Positions 1-8,142 of a stretch of 64,000 nucleotides of DNA are shown one piece after another (within the stretch, counting starts at the first letter, position 1; the number at the start of each line of letters is the position of its first letter). The position numbers and the translations under genes are program-made. A model generated the notes under the pieces. That model saw only the letters and a program-made list of their open reading frames with translations, searched no databases and was not told the DNA's origin. This DNA is from Saccharopolyspora sp. NFXS83 (GTDB lineage: Bacteria > Actinomycetota > Actinomycetes > Mycobacteriales > Pseudonocardiaceae): contig NZ_JAPFGB010000002.1 in assembly GCF_026241095.1 (NCBI RefSeq), forward strand, positions 241,833 to 305,832, written 5' to 3'.

Positions 1-406
1 ACGAGTAGTGGTGCACGTCGCGGCCCTCGTCGCGCATCCGGACGCCACCGTCCATCAGCGTTCCGCCGAGCAGCGCGGGCGCGCTGACCGCGCACAGCAC
101 CGGCCGCCCGCCCTCGCAGTGCCGGCAACGCCCGCAGCTGGGCATCCAGGACAGGGCGACGTGGTCCCCCGTCGCGACGTGGGTGACCTCGGAGCCGGTG
201 GCCACCACCACGCCCGCTCCTTCGTGGCCGAGCACGACCGCCAGCGGCGACGGGATCCGGTCTGCTCGGGTGTGGGCGTCGCTGGCGCAGACGCCGGTGG
301 CGGCGATCCGAACCAGGACCTCGCGCGGGCCCGGTTCGTCGAGCTCCAGTTCCCGGATTCGCAGTGGGTCGCCGTACTGCTCCAGCACGGCTGCGTTGAC
401 GCGCAT
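1..406 (-). CDS. Zinc-dependent alcohol dehydrogenase, N-terminal part (runs off window start)
   Basis: Medium-chain (GroES-fold) alcohol dehydrogenase, expected to oxidise an alcohol or polyol with NAD(P)+. The 135 visible residues begin at an ATG at 406 (MRVNAAVLEQYGDPLRIREL) and show the catalytic-zinc region GVCASDAHT, the GHEGAG motif and a structural-zinc cluster CGRCRHCEGGRPVLC. The reading frame stays open to base 1, so the Rossmann domain lies outside the window. It is transcribed away from the SDR-oxidase-kinase operon across a 444-bp gap and may share its substrate; that link is inference. Confidence 0.85.
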   Translation of the reverse strand, partial: MRVNAAVLEQYGDPLRIRELELDEPGPREVLVRIAATGVCASDAHTRADRIPSPLAVVLGHEGAGVVVATGSEVTHVATGDHVALSWMPSCGRCRHCEGGRPVLCAVSAPALLGGTLMDGGVRMRDEGRDVHHYS

Positions 407-512
407 GACCGCTCGCTTTCATGCCGAGGGGACGACGGCCCGAATGGGCGCGGAAAGGCCCAGCGACCGTCAGAGCACGAGCGGGGATCGTCCGGAGGCG
501 GAAGGAGTGATT

Positions 513-530
513 CGTTCCAGGTTTGGAACG
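513..530. promoter_or_regulatory. Inverted repeat, candidate operator
   Basis: CGTTCCA (513-519) and TGGAACG (524-530) form a perfect 7-bp inverted repeat with a 4-nt spacer. A second, overlapping GGAA-N4-TTCC palindrome follows (525-536). The site lies about 110 bp upstream of the dehydrogenase start at 406 and 100 bp upstream of the plus-strand promoter at 628, so it could serve either divergent unit. The TGGAA-type half-sites resemble operators of IclR-family regulators; the regulator is not identifiable here. Confidence 0.4.
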
Positions 531-627
531 GATTCCGGCGTGACGCCGGAAGTTTGCGAGGGCCGCAGTGGGAGTGTCAAGAGCGCTCCGGCGAATCGCC
601 CGGAAGGCACAGCGCCGGGCACGGTCC

Positions 628-657
628 TTGACAGCGGCCGAACGCGCTGGTTAGCGT
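628..657 (+). promoter_or_regulatory. Strong sigma70-like promoter for the SDR-oxidase-kinase operon leader
   Basis: A perfect -35 TTGACA (628-633) is followed after 18 nt by TAGCGT (652-657), which fits the actinobacterial -10 pattern TAGnnT. Transcription would start near 664, about 187 nt upstream of the SDR start codon. The long leader carries a terminator-like hairpin at 730-775. The same -35/-10 pair (TTGACA, TAGCGT) recurs at 33212-33240. Confidence 0.6.
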
Positions 658-729
658 GGCGGCACGCCGCTCGGGCGTCCCCAACTTCAGATGTGCCCGC
701 AGTTCCTTGCGGGCGGTTGCTAGAGACCT

Positions 730-775
730 AGAGAACAGCGACCCGTGCTCACGCCGGGGACTGTTCTCTTTTTTT
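730..775 (+). terminator. U-tailed hairpin in operon leader (intrinsic terminator/attenuator) or 3' end of a ~110-nt small RNA
   Basis: AGAGAACAG (730-738) pairs perfectly with CTGTTCTCT (761-769) and a run of seven T (769-775) follows, which is rare in this G+C-rich DNA. The 22-nt loop can pair further (CCCG with CGGG). A smaller hairpin, CCCGCA-N6-TGCGGG, lies just upstream at about 697-714. The structure sits between the promoter at 628 and the SDR start at 851, so it would stop most transcripts unless antitermination occurs. A GlpP-type antiterminator gene is encoded at 5097-5651. A free-standing small RNA of about 664-775 is the alternative. Confidence 0.6.
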
Positions 776-850
776 GCGCTCGGAGCCGGTTTCCCGCCGG
801 ACTCCGGAATCGTCGTGCCCGAATTCGCCCCGGAAAGCGGAAGGAAACGG

Positions 851-1627
851 ATGGACGTTCGAGACTTCTCGCTGGACGCGTTCTCCCTCGCCGGCAAGAA
901 CGCCGTCATCACGGGCGGGAACACCGGCCTGGGGCAGGCGTTCACGCTGGCGCTGGCCAAGGCGGGCGCCGACGTGTTCGTGCCCAGCGTGCTCGACGAC
1001 GGCGGCGCCACGCGGGAACTCGTCGCGGCCACCGGGCGGCGGATGGAGTTCCTGTCCACCGACCTCACCGAGGACGGCGGCCCGCGCGCCGCGATCGAAT
1101 CCTGCGTCTACCGGCTCGGTTCGGTGGACGTCCTGGTCAACTCGGCCGGGATCTGCCGCACCGCTCCAGTCGCGGAGTTCGGGCGGGCCGAGTGGGACCC
1201 GATGCTGGACGTCAACCTCACGGTGCCGTTCGAGCTCAGCCGGGAGGCCGCCCGGTTCATGACCGCGCAGCGCTCCGGCAAGATCATCAACATCGCGTCG
1301 CTGTTCTCGTTCCTGGGCGGGCAGTGGTCCCCCGCCTACGCGGCGACCAAGCACGCGATCGTGGGCTTCACCAAGACCTACTGCGACGAGCTCGCCCAGC
1401 ACGGCATCCAGGTCAACGCGATCGCGCCGGGCTACTTCGCCACCGCCATCACCGAGCAGACCCGGGCCGATCCGGTGGCCAGCCGCCGGGTGCTCGACCA
1501 CATCCCCGCCGGGCGGTGGGGCGAGGTCGCCGACCTGATGGGCGCGACCGTCTTCCTCGCCAGCCCCGCGTCCGACTACGTCAACGGGCAGGTGCTCGCC
1601 GTCGACGGCGGCTACCTGACCCGCTGA
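851..1627 (+). CDS. SDR-family oxidoreductase (KduD-like sugar acid/polyol dehydrogenase)
   Basis: 258-residue classical short-chain dehydrogenase. The nucleotide-binding motif TGGNTGLG is at residues 21-28, the structural NSAG motif is near residue 97, and the catalytic pair is Y163-x3-K167 (YAATK). The C-terminus VDGGYLTR is typical of KduD-like 2-deoxy-D-gluconate 3-dehydrogenases and related sugar dehydrogenases. The ATG at 851 follows a purine-rich GGAAGGAAACGG. An open frame extends upstream to 656, but that part covers the leader hairpin and is unlikely to be coding. First gene of a three-gene operon with an FAD oxidase and a kinase, so it probably acts in carbohydrate or polyol catabolism. 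Exact substrate unknown. Confidence 0.85.
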   Translation: MDVRDFSLDAFSLAGKNAVITGGNTGLGQAFTLALAKAGADVFVPSVLDDGGATRELVAATGRRMEFLSTDLTEDGGPRAAIESCVYRLGSVDVLVNSAGICRTAPVAEFGRAEWDPMLDVNLTVPFELSREAARFMTAQRSGKIINIASLFSFLGGQWSPAYAATKHAIVGFTKTYCDELAQHGIQVNAIAPGYFATAITEQTRADPVASRRVLDHIPAGRWGEVADLMGATVFLASPASDYVNGQVLAVDGGYLTR

Positions 1628-1656
1628 CCGGCACCGAACCGGAACGGAGAACTCCC

Positions 1657-3099
1657 TTGACCGCAACAGCCGCATGGATCGTCGAGCGCCTGCACGACAT
1701 CGCGGGACCGCAGCGCGTGGTGACCGACGAGCAGGAGCTGCGCGAAGCCAGCGTGGACCGCTTCAAGAAGTACACCGCGGTGCACGGCATCTTCGACGGT
1801 CCGCTGCCCTGCGCGATCGTCCGCGCCGCCGACACCGCGCAGGTCGCGGCGGTGCTCGCGTTCGCCGACGAGCACCGGATCAACGTGGTCCCGCGCACCG
1901 GCCGCACCGGCACCGAAGGCGGCCTGGAGACGACCGTCGAGGGCACGATCGTGCTCGACGGCTCCGACATGGACGCGATCGTGCACGTCGACCCGAAGAA
2001 CATGCAGGTCACCGCCCAGTGCGGCGTGCCGCTGCAGGTCCTGGAGGACGCGGTGCGCGAACACGGCCTCACCACCGGCCACTCCCCGCAGTCCAAGCCG
2101 CTGGCACAGCTGGGCGGGCTGGTCGCGACCCGGTCGATCGGCCAGTTCTCCACGCTCTACGGCGGAATCGAGGACATGGTGGTCGGCCTGGAGGCGGTGT
2201 TCCCGGGCGGCGGCACCAGCCGGATCAAGAACGTGCCGCGCCGGGCGGCGGGCCCGGACATCCGCAGCGTCGTGATCGGCAACGAAGGCGCGCTGTGCTT
2301 CGTCACCGAGGTGACGGTGAAGTTGTTCAAGCACCAGCCCGAGAACAACCGCTTCCACGGTTACCTGCTCGACGACGTGCACACCGGGATCTCGATCCTG
2401 CGGGAGGTCGTCACGAACGGGTTCCGCCCGTCGGTCGCGCGGGTGTACTCCGAGCAGGACGCCGACCAGCACTTCGCACACTTCAGCGACGGCCGCTGCG
2501 TGCTGGTGTTCGTCGCCGAAGGGCCCGCGGGCATCGTCGAGGCCACCAGTGCCGAGATCGAGCGGGTCGTCGCCGCGCACCCGAACACGCTGGTGGATCC
2601 GGCGCTGATCCAGTCCTGGTTCGAGAACCTGAACTGGGGGACCGACAAGATCCGCGCCGAGCAGCAGGCGATGCTCGCGGAACGCCGCCTCGGCTACACC
2701 ACCGAGATCTCCGCGGACTGGTCGAGCATCGGCGCGATCTACGACAGCGTCATGCACCGGATCCGCACCGAGTTCCCGCGCTTCGAGGACCTGACGATGC
2801 TCGGCGGGCACTCCTCGCACAGCTACCAGACCGGTACGAACATGTACTTCGTCTACGACTACCGGATCAACTGCGAACCCCGCGAGGAGATCGAGCAGTA
2901 CCACGAGCCGCTGAACGCGATCATCGTCGAGGAGGCGCTGCGGCACGGCGGATCCATGGTGCACCACCACGGCATCGGCAAGTACCGCGCACGGTGGACG
3001 GAGCAGGAGCACGGCAGCGCCTACGAGATGTTGTTGCGGCTCAAGGAGTCCTTCGACCCCAACGGAATCATGAACCGCGGCACGATCTTCCCGGCGTGA
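1657..3099 (+). CDS. FAD-binding oxidase/dehydrogenase (PCMH-type, GlcD/VAO superfamily)
   Basis: 480-residue flavoprotein. The N-terminal half has the PCMH FAD-binding layout (PRTGRTGTEGGLE near residue 85, then GHSPQSKPLAQLGGL around 147-161). The C-terminal half resembles the FAD-oxidase C domain and ends with the family hallmark DPNGIMNRG. Homologues oxidise 2-hydroxy acids, sugars or aryl ethers. I chose the TTG at 1657 because GGAACGGAGA sits 7 nt upstream and no in-frame ATG or GTG is better placed. It lies 29 bp after the SDR stop and 9 bp before the kinase, so all three should be co-transcribed. Substrate is not readable from sequence. Confidence 0.8.
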   Translation: MTATAAWIVERLHDIAGPQRVVTDEQELREASVDRFKKYTAVHGIFDGPLPCAIVRAADTAQVAAVLAFADEHRINVVPRTGRTGTEGGLETTVEGTIVLDGSDMDAIVHVDPKNMQVTAQCGVPLQVLEDAVREHGLTTGHSPQSKPLAQLGGLVATRSIGQFSTLYGGIEDMVVGLEAVFPGGGTSRIKNVPRRAAGPDIRSVVIGNEGALCFVTEVTVKLFKHQPENNRFHGYLLDDVHTGISILREVVTNGFRPSVARVYSEQDADQHFAHFSDGRCVLVFVAEGPAGIVEATSAEIERVVAAHPNTLVDPALIQSWFENLNWGTDKIRAEQQAMLAERRLGYTTEISADWSSIGAIYDSVMHRIRTEFPRFEDLTMLGGHSSHSYQTGTNMYFVYDYRINCEPREEIEQYHEPLNAIIVEEALRHGGSMVHHHGIGKYRARWTEQEHGSAYEMLLRLKESFDPNGIMNRGTIFPA

Positions 3100-3108
3100 G
3101 GAGTTCCC

Positions 3109-4536
3109 GTGACGCGCTACCTGGTCGGCATCGACAACGGTTCGCAGAGCACGAAGGTCACCATCTTCGACGAGCACGGCGCCGTGGTCAGCCACGGGCG
3201 CCAGGCGCTGCGGCCGAGCCGCACGCCGCGGCCCGGTGTGGTCGAGCACCCCGACGACGACCTGTGGTCCTCGATCGGCGCCGCGTGCCGCGCGGCGATG
3301 GCCGGGTTTCCCGGTGACCCGCGGGAGATCGCCGGTGTCGGGCTGTGCACGATCCGCTTCTGCCGCGCGCTGCTGCGCGCCGACGGGAGCCTCGCGCGGC
3401 CGGTGCTGAGCTGGATGGACGAGCGGGTCTCCCGGCCGCACGAGCACGAGGACGACTCGGTGGCCTGGGTGACCACGTCCGCCGGCTACCTCACGCACCG
3501 GCTGACCGGGAAGTTCCGCGACACGGCCGCGAACTACCAGGGCGTCTGGCCGATCGACACCGACACCTGGCAGTGGTCCCAGGACCCGTCGGCGCACCAG
3601 GCGGCCGGGATGCCACCGGACGTGTTGTTCGAGCTGGTCATGCCGGGCGAGGTGTTGGGCCGGATCACCCCGGCCGCCGCCGAGCACACCGGCCTGCCCA
3701 GCGGGTTGCCCGTGGTGGCCACCGCGAACGACAAGGCCGTGGAAGCCCTGGGATGCGGGTTGCGCGACCCCGGCACGCTGCTGATCTCGCTGGGCACCTA
3801 CATCACCAGCATGACCACCGGCGAGCGCAACATCACCGGCGCCGACGGGTTCTGGACGAACTTCGCCTGCGAGCCGCACCGCTACCTCTACGAGAGCGGT
3901 GGCATCCGGCGCGGCATGTGGACGGTCAGCTGGCTGCGGGACCTGCTCGGCGACGAGGTGACCGGGCGGGCGCGGGAAGCCGGGCTCGGCGTCGAGGAGT
4001 ACCTGGACGTCCAGGCCGCGCAGGTCCGGCCGGGCTGCGACGGCCTGATGGCGGTGCTGGACTGGCTCGCGCCGGTCGACGCGCCCCACCGCAAGGGAGC
4101 GTTCCTCGGTTTCGACGGGCGGCAAGGCAGGTTCCACCTGTACCGCGCGGTGCTCGAAGCCATCGCGCTGACCATGCACGAGCACGCCGCGGCGATGGCG
4201 GCCGAACTGGGCACCGGATTCGAGCGAGTGCTGGTCTCCGGTGGCGGCGCGGGGTCCGAGGTGATGATGGGCATCGTCGCCGACGTGTTCGGCGTTCCTG
4301 CCGCTCGGCCCGCGGTGAACAACGCGGCGGGGCTCGGCGCCGCGCTGATCGCGAGCGTCGGCCTCGGCCTGCACTCGGACGTGGACGAGGCTGCGCGCGC
4401 GATGGTCTCGGTCGACACCGAGTTCCGGCCCACGGCGGCCCACCACGAGCTGTACGCGCGCCAACGCGAAGTGCACCGTGACATCACCCGCCACACCGAC
4501 GAGATCTTCCGCCGGTCAGCGCGGATCTTCGGCTGA
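3109..4536 (+). CDS. FGGY-family carbohydrate kinase
   Basis: 475-residue sugar/polyol kinase of the FGGY family, expected to transfer phosphate from ATP to a hydroxyl of a sugar, polyol or sugar acid. The first ATPase-fold motif is GIDNGSQSTKV (residues 7-17), the second nucleotide region includes SLGTYITSM, and the adenosine-binding motif is VSGGGAGSEVMMG near residue 380. The GTG start at 3109 has GAGGAG 5 nt upstream, overlapping the stop of the FAD oxidase. Members of the family act on glycerol, xylulose, ribulose, erythritol and others; the specificity here is unknown. Position beside a GlpP-like gene hints at a polyol whose phosphate resembles glycerol 3-phosphate (inference). Confidence 0.85.
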   Translation: MTRYLVGIDNGSQSTKVTIFDEHGAVVSHGRQALRPSRTPRPGVVEHPDDDLWSSIGAACRAAMAGFPGDPREIAGVGLCTIRFCRALLRADGSLARPVLSWMDERVSRPHEHEDDSVAWVTTSAGYLTHRLTGKFRDTAANYQGVWPIDTDTWQWSQDPSAHQAAGMPPDVLFELVMPGEVLGRITPAAAEHTGLPSGLPVVATANDKAVEALGCGLRDPGTLLISLGTYITSMTTGERNITGADGFWTNFACEPHRYLYESGGIRRGMWTVSWLRDLLGDEVTGRAREAGLGVEEYLDVQAAQVRPGCDGLMAVLDWLAPVDAPHRKGAFLGFDGRQGRFHLYRAVLEAIALTMHEHAAAMAAELGTGFERVLVSGGGAGSEVMMGIVADVFGVPAARPAVNNAAGLGAALIASVGLGLHSDVDEAARAMVSVDTEFRPTAAHHELYARQREVHRDITRHTDEIFRRSARIFG

Positions 4537-4579
4537 GAGGGGAGTTCCGCGGCGCTCTGCCTCCGGCGCTCGGGAAGTT

Positions 4580-4595
4580 CACGCGCGAGCGCGTG
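4580..4595. promoter_or_regulatory. Short palindrome between kinase and SnoaL-like gene
   Basis: CACGCG (4580-4585) and CGCGTG (4590-4595) are separated by CGAG, flanked by TTC and GAA that extend the symmetry imperfectly. It lies in the 121-bp gap after the kinase stop. It could be a weak hairpin ending the kinase message or an operator for the following gene; no T-run follows. Confidence 0.25.
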
Positions 4596-4657
4596 GAACA
4601 CTCGACGCGGAAGCAGGGCGGCGAGCAGGCGCACCCCGTCCGACGATGGGAGCGAAC

Positions 4658-5059
4658 ATGACGATCGAGCAGAACCGGGAGTCGGCCCAGCGCCTCGTCG
4701 AGGGGCTGTCAACAGGCCGGCTCTCCGATGCCTCCGACATCCTCGACGCCGCCGCCGTGTGGACGGTGATGGCCGACCCGAGCTCGTTCCCGGTTTCCGG
4801 GAGCATGTCGAAAGTCGCCTTCATCGAGCACATGGAGCACTTCCACGCATCGCTGCCCGACGCCATCAGCGTGACGGTGACGAACGTGATCGCGGATGAG
4901 GCGGGCGCCGCCGTCGAGGCGGTTTCACGCGCTCGGTTGCACAACGGGAAGCATCTCGACCAGGCATATCATTTCGCGTTCGAGTTCAGGGACGCGAAAG
5001 TGGTGGCGGCCAGGGAGTACATCGACACGGCCCGGGCTCTCGCCGCGTTCTCCGAGTAA
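4658..5059 (+). CDS. SnoaL-like / NTF2-fold protein
   Basis: 133-residue protein of the SnoaL-like NTF2 superfamily. The N-terminal helix pattern (ESAQRLVEGLSTGRLSDASDIL) is followed by a beta-rich body and a closing strand FEFRDAKVVAAREYIDTARA, where an aromatic-rich strand normally ends the cone-shaped fold. Such proteins are small isomerases, hydratases or ligand-binding proteins; the reaction cannot be told from sequence. Start at ATG 4658 has GGGAG 5 nt upstream; an in-frame ATG at 4646 is an alternative. Convergent with the GlpP-like gene 37 bp downstream. Confidence 0.7.
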   Translation: MTIEQNRESAQRLVEGLSTGRLSDASDILDAAAVWTVMADPSSFPVSGSMSKVAFIEHMEHFHASLPDAISVTVTNVIADEAGAAVEAVSRARLHNGKHLDQAYHFAFEFRDAKVVAAREYIDTARALAAFSE

Positions 5060-5096
5060 CGGCCCCGCGCCCTGAAGAACTCCCGACGTCAGCGGC

Positions 5097-5651
5097 TCAC
5101 ATCGCCCAGACGTCGGTGTTGGAGGAGGCGATGGCCGCCGCACCCGCCCCCAAGGCGGCCACCACGTCCTCCTTGTCGCACACCAGTCCCCCGGCGATGA
5201 TCGGCACGTCGATGTCCGCGCGCAGCCAGCTGATCACCCGCGGCACGCATCCCGGGAGGATCTCGACGAAATCGGGCTTGGACAGCTCGATCTGCTTCGC
5301 CAGGTTGTGGTACGAGAACGAGTCGACCAGGAAGAAGCGGTGCACCGCGTGCAATCCGTGGCTCCGGGCCGCCTTGACCACCGCCGCCTTGGAGCTGAGC
5401 AGGCCGTCGGCGCGCGTGTTCTCCCGCAGGTAGCGGACGGCGATCTCCTTGCCGACGAGCCCTTCCACCATGTCGACGTTGACCAGGACCGTCTTGCCCG
5501 CCTGCTTCAACTCCCCGACCAGCCGGGGAACGGTGAGGATCGTCCCGAACAGCAGGAACACCACCGAGCGGTCCGAACGCAGCACGGCCCGCAGCCCCGC
5601 CTCGTCCTTGACGCTCGCGATCACCGGATCGTCGCGCAGAAGTTCGTGCAT
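5097..5651 (-). CDS. glpP: Glycerol-3-phosphate responsive antiterminator (GlpP family)
   Basis: 184-residue TIM-barrel-like protein matching the GlpP antiterminator family (PF04309). Recognisable stretches are VVFLLFGTI, KTVLVNVDMVEGL, DGLLSSK, HRFFLVDSFSY, KPDFVEILPG and PIIAGGLV; these form the phosphate-binding barrel. In Bacillus, GlpP with glycerol 3-phosphate binds the leader of glpD mRNA and prevents termination. Here the gene is convergent with the SDR-oxidase-kinase-SnoaL operon, whose leader contains a U-tailed terminator hairpin (730-775). That makes the leader a natural candidate target, which is inference. Start at ATG 5651; no strong ribosome site is visible. Confidence 0.8.
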   Translation of the reverse strand: MHELLRDDPVIASVKDEAGLRAVLRSDRSVVFLLFGTILTVPRLVGELKQAGKTVLVNVDMVEGLVGKEIAVRYLRENTRADGLLSSKAAVVKAARSHGLHAVHRFFLVDSFSYHNLAKQIELSKPDFVEILPGCVPRVISWLRADIDVPIIAGGLVCDKEDVVAALGAGAAAIASSNTDVWAM

Positions 5652-5874
5652 GGTGCCCGAATCATGCCACGGCGCCGGAACTCCGAGCACCCGGTCCGAT
5701 GCGGAGGTCCACCCTCGCGAGCCGCTGACCACGCGGAATTCGTCATCGGAGCCGGCAGCCGCCGCCAGCCGGGCCCGCTCGCATCCCGCCGGTTGGGACG
5801 GCCACCGCCGCGGGACTACCAGCACGCGCGGTCGTGTTGAGAGCCGTGACCGGAGCGACTGGACGGAGGACACC

Positions 5875-6894
5875 GTGTCCGAGCTGGTGAAACCCCTGCG
5901 CAAGCTGGGATTCCTGACGATCGGGCTGTTCGACGGGGACGACCCCCGCCCGGGCCACGAGTCGACGCTGGAGATCGTGGAGCTGGGCGAGCAGCTGGGG
6001 TTCGACTCGGCGTGGTTGCGCCACCGCCACCTGCAGTACGGCATCTCCTCACCCACCGCGGTGCTAGCCGCGCTCACCCAGCGCACCAGCCGGATCGAGC
6101 TGGGCACCGCGGTGATCCCGCTGGGCTGGGAGAACCCGCTGCGGCTGGCCGAGGACCTGGCGACGGTCGACGTGTTCTCCGGCGGGCGGCTCAACCCCGG
6201 TGTCAGCGCCGGACCTCCGATGCACTTCGACCGGGTCCGCTCGGCGCTGTACCCGGACACCGCCGAGCAGGAGGACCTCGGCTACGGCCGGGCCGAGCGC
6301 TTGATCGACTTCCTGCGCGGTGCACCGGCCGCGGAGTTCCGCGGCACCGAGGGCATCGAGGTGTTCTCCGACCGCGTGCAGCCGCACTCCCCCGGCTTGG
6401 CCGACCGGCTCTGGTACGGCGGCGGCAGCCTCCGCTCGGCTGCCTGGGCGGGACGGCGAGGGCTGAACCTGCTGATCAGCAGCGTGGTCAAGGCCGAACG
6501 CTCCGAGGACTTCGAGCAGATCCAGCTCGGTTTGATCGAGGAGTTCCGCGCCCACCACCCCGCCGGGCAGCGCGCACGGGTCTCACAGGGGCTGGTGGTG
6601 ATCCCCACCGACAGCGCCACTCCAGCGCAGCGCGCCAAGTACGCCGCCTACGCGGCGGACCGGTTGCCGCGCACCACGACCCCGCACGGACCGGCCCGGA
6701 TGATGTACGCCCCCGACCTGGTGGGCGACTCCGCCCAGCTCGCCGAACGGCTGTCCGGGCACGCGGCGTTCCGCGCGGTGGACGAAGTCGCGTTCGCGCT
6801 CCCGTTCGACTTCGACCACGACGACTACGTCCAGATCCTCACCGACATGGCCACGAAGCTGGGCCCCTCCCTGGGCTGGCACCCGGCGGAGTGA
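5875..6894 (+). CDS. LLM-class flavin-dependent oxidoreductase
   Basis: 339-residue luciferase-like monooxygenase (TIM barrel, FMN or F420). Hallmarks include GEQLGFDSAWLRHRHLQ near residue 40, RIELGTAVIPLGWENPLRLAED, and FSGGRLNPGVSAG near residue 105. It lacks an obvious flavin reductase partner nearby, so electrons must come from elsewhere. The GTG at 5875 is preceded by GGAGGA. A 223-bp gap separates it from the divergent GlpP-like gene and should hold promoters for both; I could not assign them. It is convergent with the ferritin-like gene across a perfect hairpin. Substrate unknown. Confidence 0.8.
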   Translation: MSELVKPLRKLGFLTIGLFDGDDPRPGHESTLEIVELGEQLGFDSAWLRHRHLQYGISSPTAVLAALTQRTSRIELGTAVIPLGWENPLRLAEDLATVDVFSGGRLNPGVSAGPPMHFDRVRSALYPDTAEQEDLGYGRAERLIDFLRGAPAAEFRGTEGIEVFSDRVQPHSPGLADRLWYGGGSLRSAAWAGRRGLNLLISSVVKAERSEDFEQIQLGLIEEFRAHHPAGQRARVSQGLVVIPTDSATPAQRAKYAAYAADRLPRTTTPHGPARMMYAPDLVGDSAQLAERLSGHAAFRAVDEVAFALPFDFDHDDYVQILTDMATKLGPSLGWHPAE

Positions 6895-6932
6895 GCGCGA
6901 GCCGGCTCCCGAAGCGCCGGGGGCGCGACGCC

Positions 6933-6965
6933 GAGGGCCGCCCGATGCCGCTGCGGGCGGCCCTC
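6933..6965. terminator. Bidirectional hairpin terminator between convergent genes
   Basis: GAGGGCCGCCCG (6933-6944) pairs perfectly with CGGGCGGCCCTC (6954-6965) around a 9-nt loop. A 12-bp G+C-rich stem between convergent stops (6894 and 6976), without a T-run, is the usual terminator form in this kind of genome and can act in both directions. Confidence 0.65.
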
Positions 6966-6975
6966 CCGCGTCGGA

Positions 6976-8088
6976 TCAGATCCGGGCCGGGGCCTCGGCC
7001 TGCTCCGCGGCGGCGCTCGGTTCCAGGAGGTCCTTGCGGACCTGGTAGGTCGGGTGCAGGTGCAGCCCTTCGTGCAGCGGGTGCGGCGTGCGGTGGATCT
7101 CCTCGGCCAGGTAGCGCAGTTCGAGCATCGCGGGGATGGCGTCCCTGAGGACCTGCGGCTGCCCGTTGAACGCCTGGTTCAGCCCCTTGATCAGCCCGGT
7201 GTACTGCGCGTTGAACCCGTCGATCAGCTTCTTGGCCGAGGCCATCCGCGGGTCCTGCAGATTCATCGCACCGGGTTTGAAGGCGTAGGCCGCGGACCAG
7301 TCCACCTCGATCGGGGCGCCGCTGGGCCGATCGGAAGGAGTGTCGTGCGGCCCGTACCGGCGCGCGTGCCGGATCTGCCGGAACCGGAAGTAGTGCGCTT
7401 CCTGCCGCTGTTCGTCGAACAACCGGTCATCGCGGCTGAAGATCGATTCATCGAGCCCCTCGCCTTCCTCCACGATCACCTCGATGGCCTTCCTGGCCGA
7501 CGCGAGATCGGTGACGGCGAACGCCTCGCCGCCGGAGTTGTAGAAGTCGTCCGGCCCGACCTGCCGTGCGTGTTCGCCCAGGAAGACCGCCTTCTCCCCC
7601 TCGCGTTCGACGAGGTTCCGCAGTCCGCGGTCGATGATCCCGTAGAACTGACCGATCGTGTGCCAGCCGCGATCGTCCCAATGCGGCTTGCCGTACGGCG
7701 GGCTCTCGATGGCGATGAACATGTCCAGCGCCTCGGGCGAGAAGTGCCGCAGCGGGAACGGCGCGACGGATTCCGCGGAGTACGGCGCCTTCGCCGGGTA
7801 GTGCGGGATGTTCCGCACCTTGTCCAAGATCGGCTTTCCGCCCAGGGCGTTGATCAGGTTGGCGGCCAGCGTCATGTGCAGCATCTCTTCGAGCACGACC
7901 GAGCGCATGACGTAGAACGATTCCTCGTTGGCACCTGGCCGGATGCTGTACATCGCGGTCAGGTACAGCGGGATCGTGGTCAGCTCGATCTGCAGCGCCG
8001 CCTGCAGGAAGTGGCGCAGTTGCGGGAGATCCGGGGTTTCGGTCAGGTCCTTGGGGTCGAAGTTCTCGTTGTCGAAGGTGGGTGCCAT
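6976..8088 (-). CDS. Ferritin-like (VioB-type, PF12902-like) protein
   Basis: 370-residue protein with an N-terminal ferritin-like four-helix region: LRHFLQAALQIELTTIPLYL near residues 30-49 and SVVLEEMLHMTLAANLINAL near 70-90. These place the Glu and ExxH di-metal ligand positions seen in the ferritin-like domain of VioB and related enzymes. The C-terminal half (HRTPHPLHEGLHLHPTYQ) is His-rich. Homologues couple or oxidise amino-acid-derived imines in natural-product pathways, but many family members are uncharacterised. I prefer ATG 8088 (GGAG 11 nt upstream); an in-frame TTG at 8130 would add 14 residues. It lies 54 bp downstream of the GMC gene and is probably in the same transcript. Confidence 0.75.
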   Translation of the reverse strand: MAPTFDNENFDPKDLTETPDLPQLRHFLQAALQIELTTIPLYLTAMYSIRPGANEESFYVMRSVVLEEMLHMTLAANLINALGGKPILDKVRNIPHYPAKAPYSAESVAPFPLRHFSPEALDMFIAIESPPYGKPHWDDRGWHTIGQFYGIIDRGLRNLVEREGEKAVFLGEHARQVGPDDFYNSGGEAFAVTDLASARKAIEVIVEEGEGLDESIFSRDDRLFDEQRQEAHYFRFRQIRHARRYGPHDTPSDRPSGAPIEVDWSAAYAFKPGAMNLQDPRMASAKKLIDGFNAQYTGLIKGLNQAFNGQPQVLRDAIPAMLELRYLAEEIHRTPHPLHEGLHLHPTYQVRKDLLEPSAAAEQAEAPARI

Positions 8089-8142
8089 CGGGCGCGCGTC
8101 TCCTACGAGTCGGTTCAGGTGGCCGAGCAAGAACGTGGCGGG

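Noticed and set aside
656-850. N-terminal extension of the SDR gene from an upstream start
   Set aside because: It would translate the promoter-proximal leader and terminator hairpin; the SDR fold begins at the ATG at 851 with a proper ribosome site.
1612-4494. Very long minus-strand open frame (960 codons) opposite the oxidase and kinase genes
   Set aside because: Composition is Arg/Pro/His/Val-rich as expected for the antisense of G+C-rich genes; no domain is recognisable and the plus strand has two clear enzymes.
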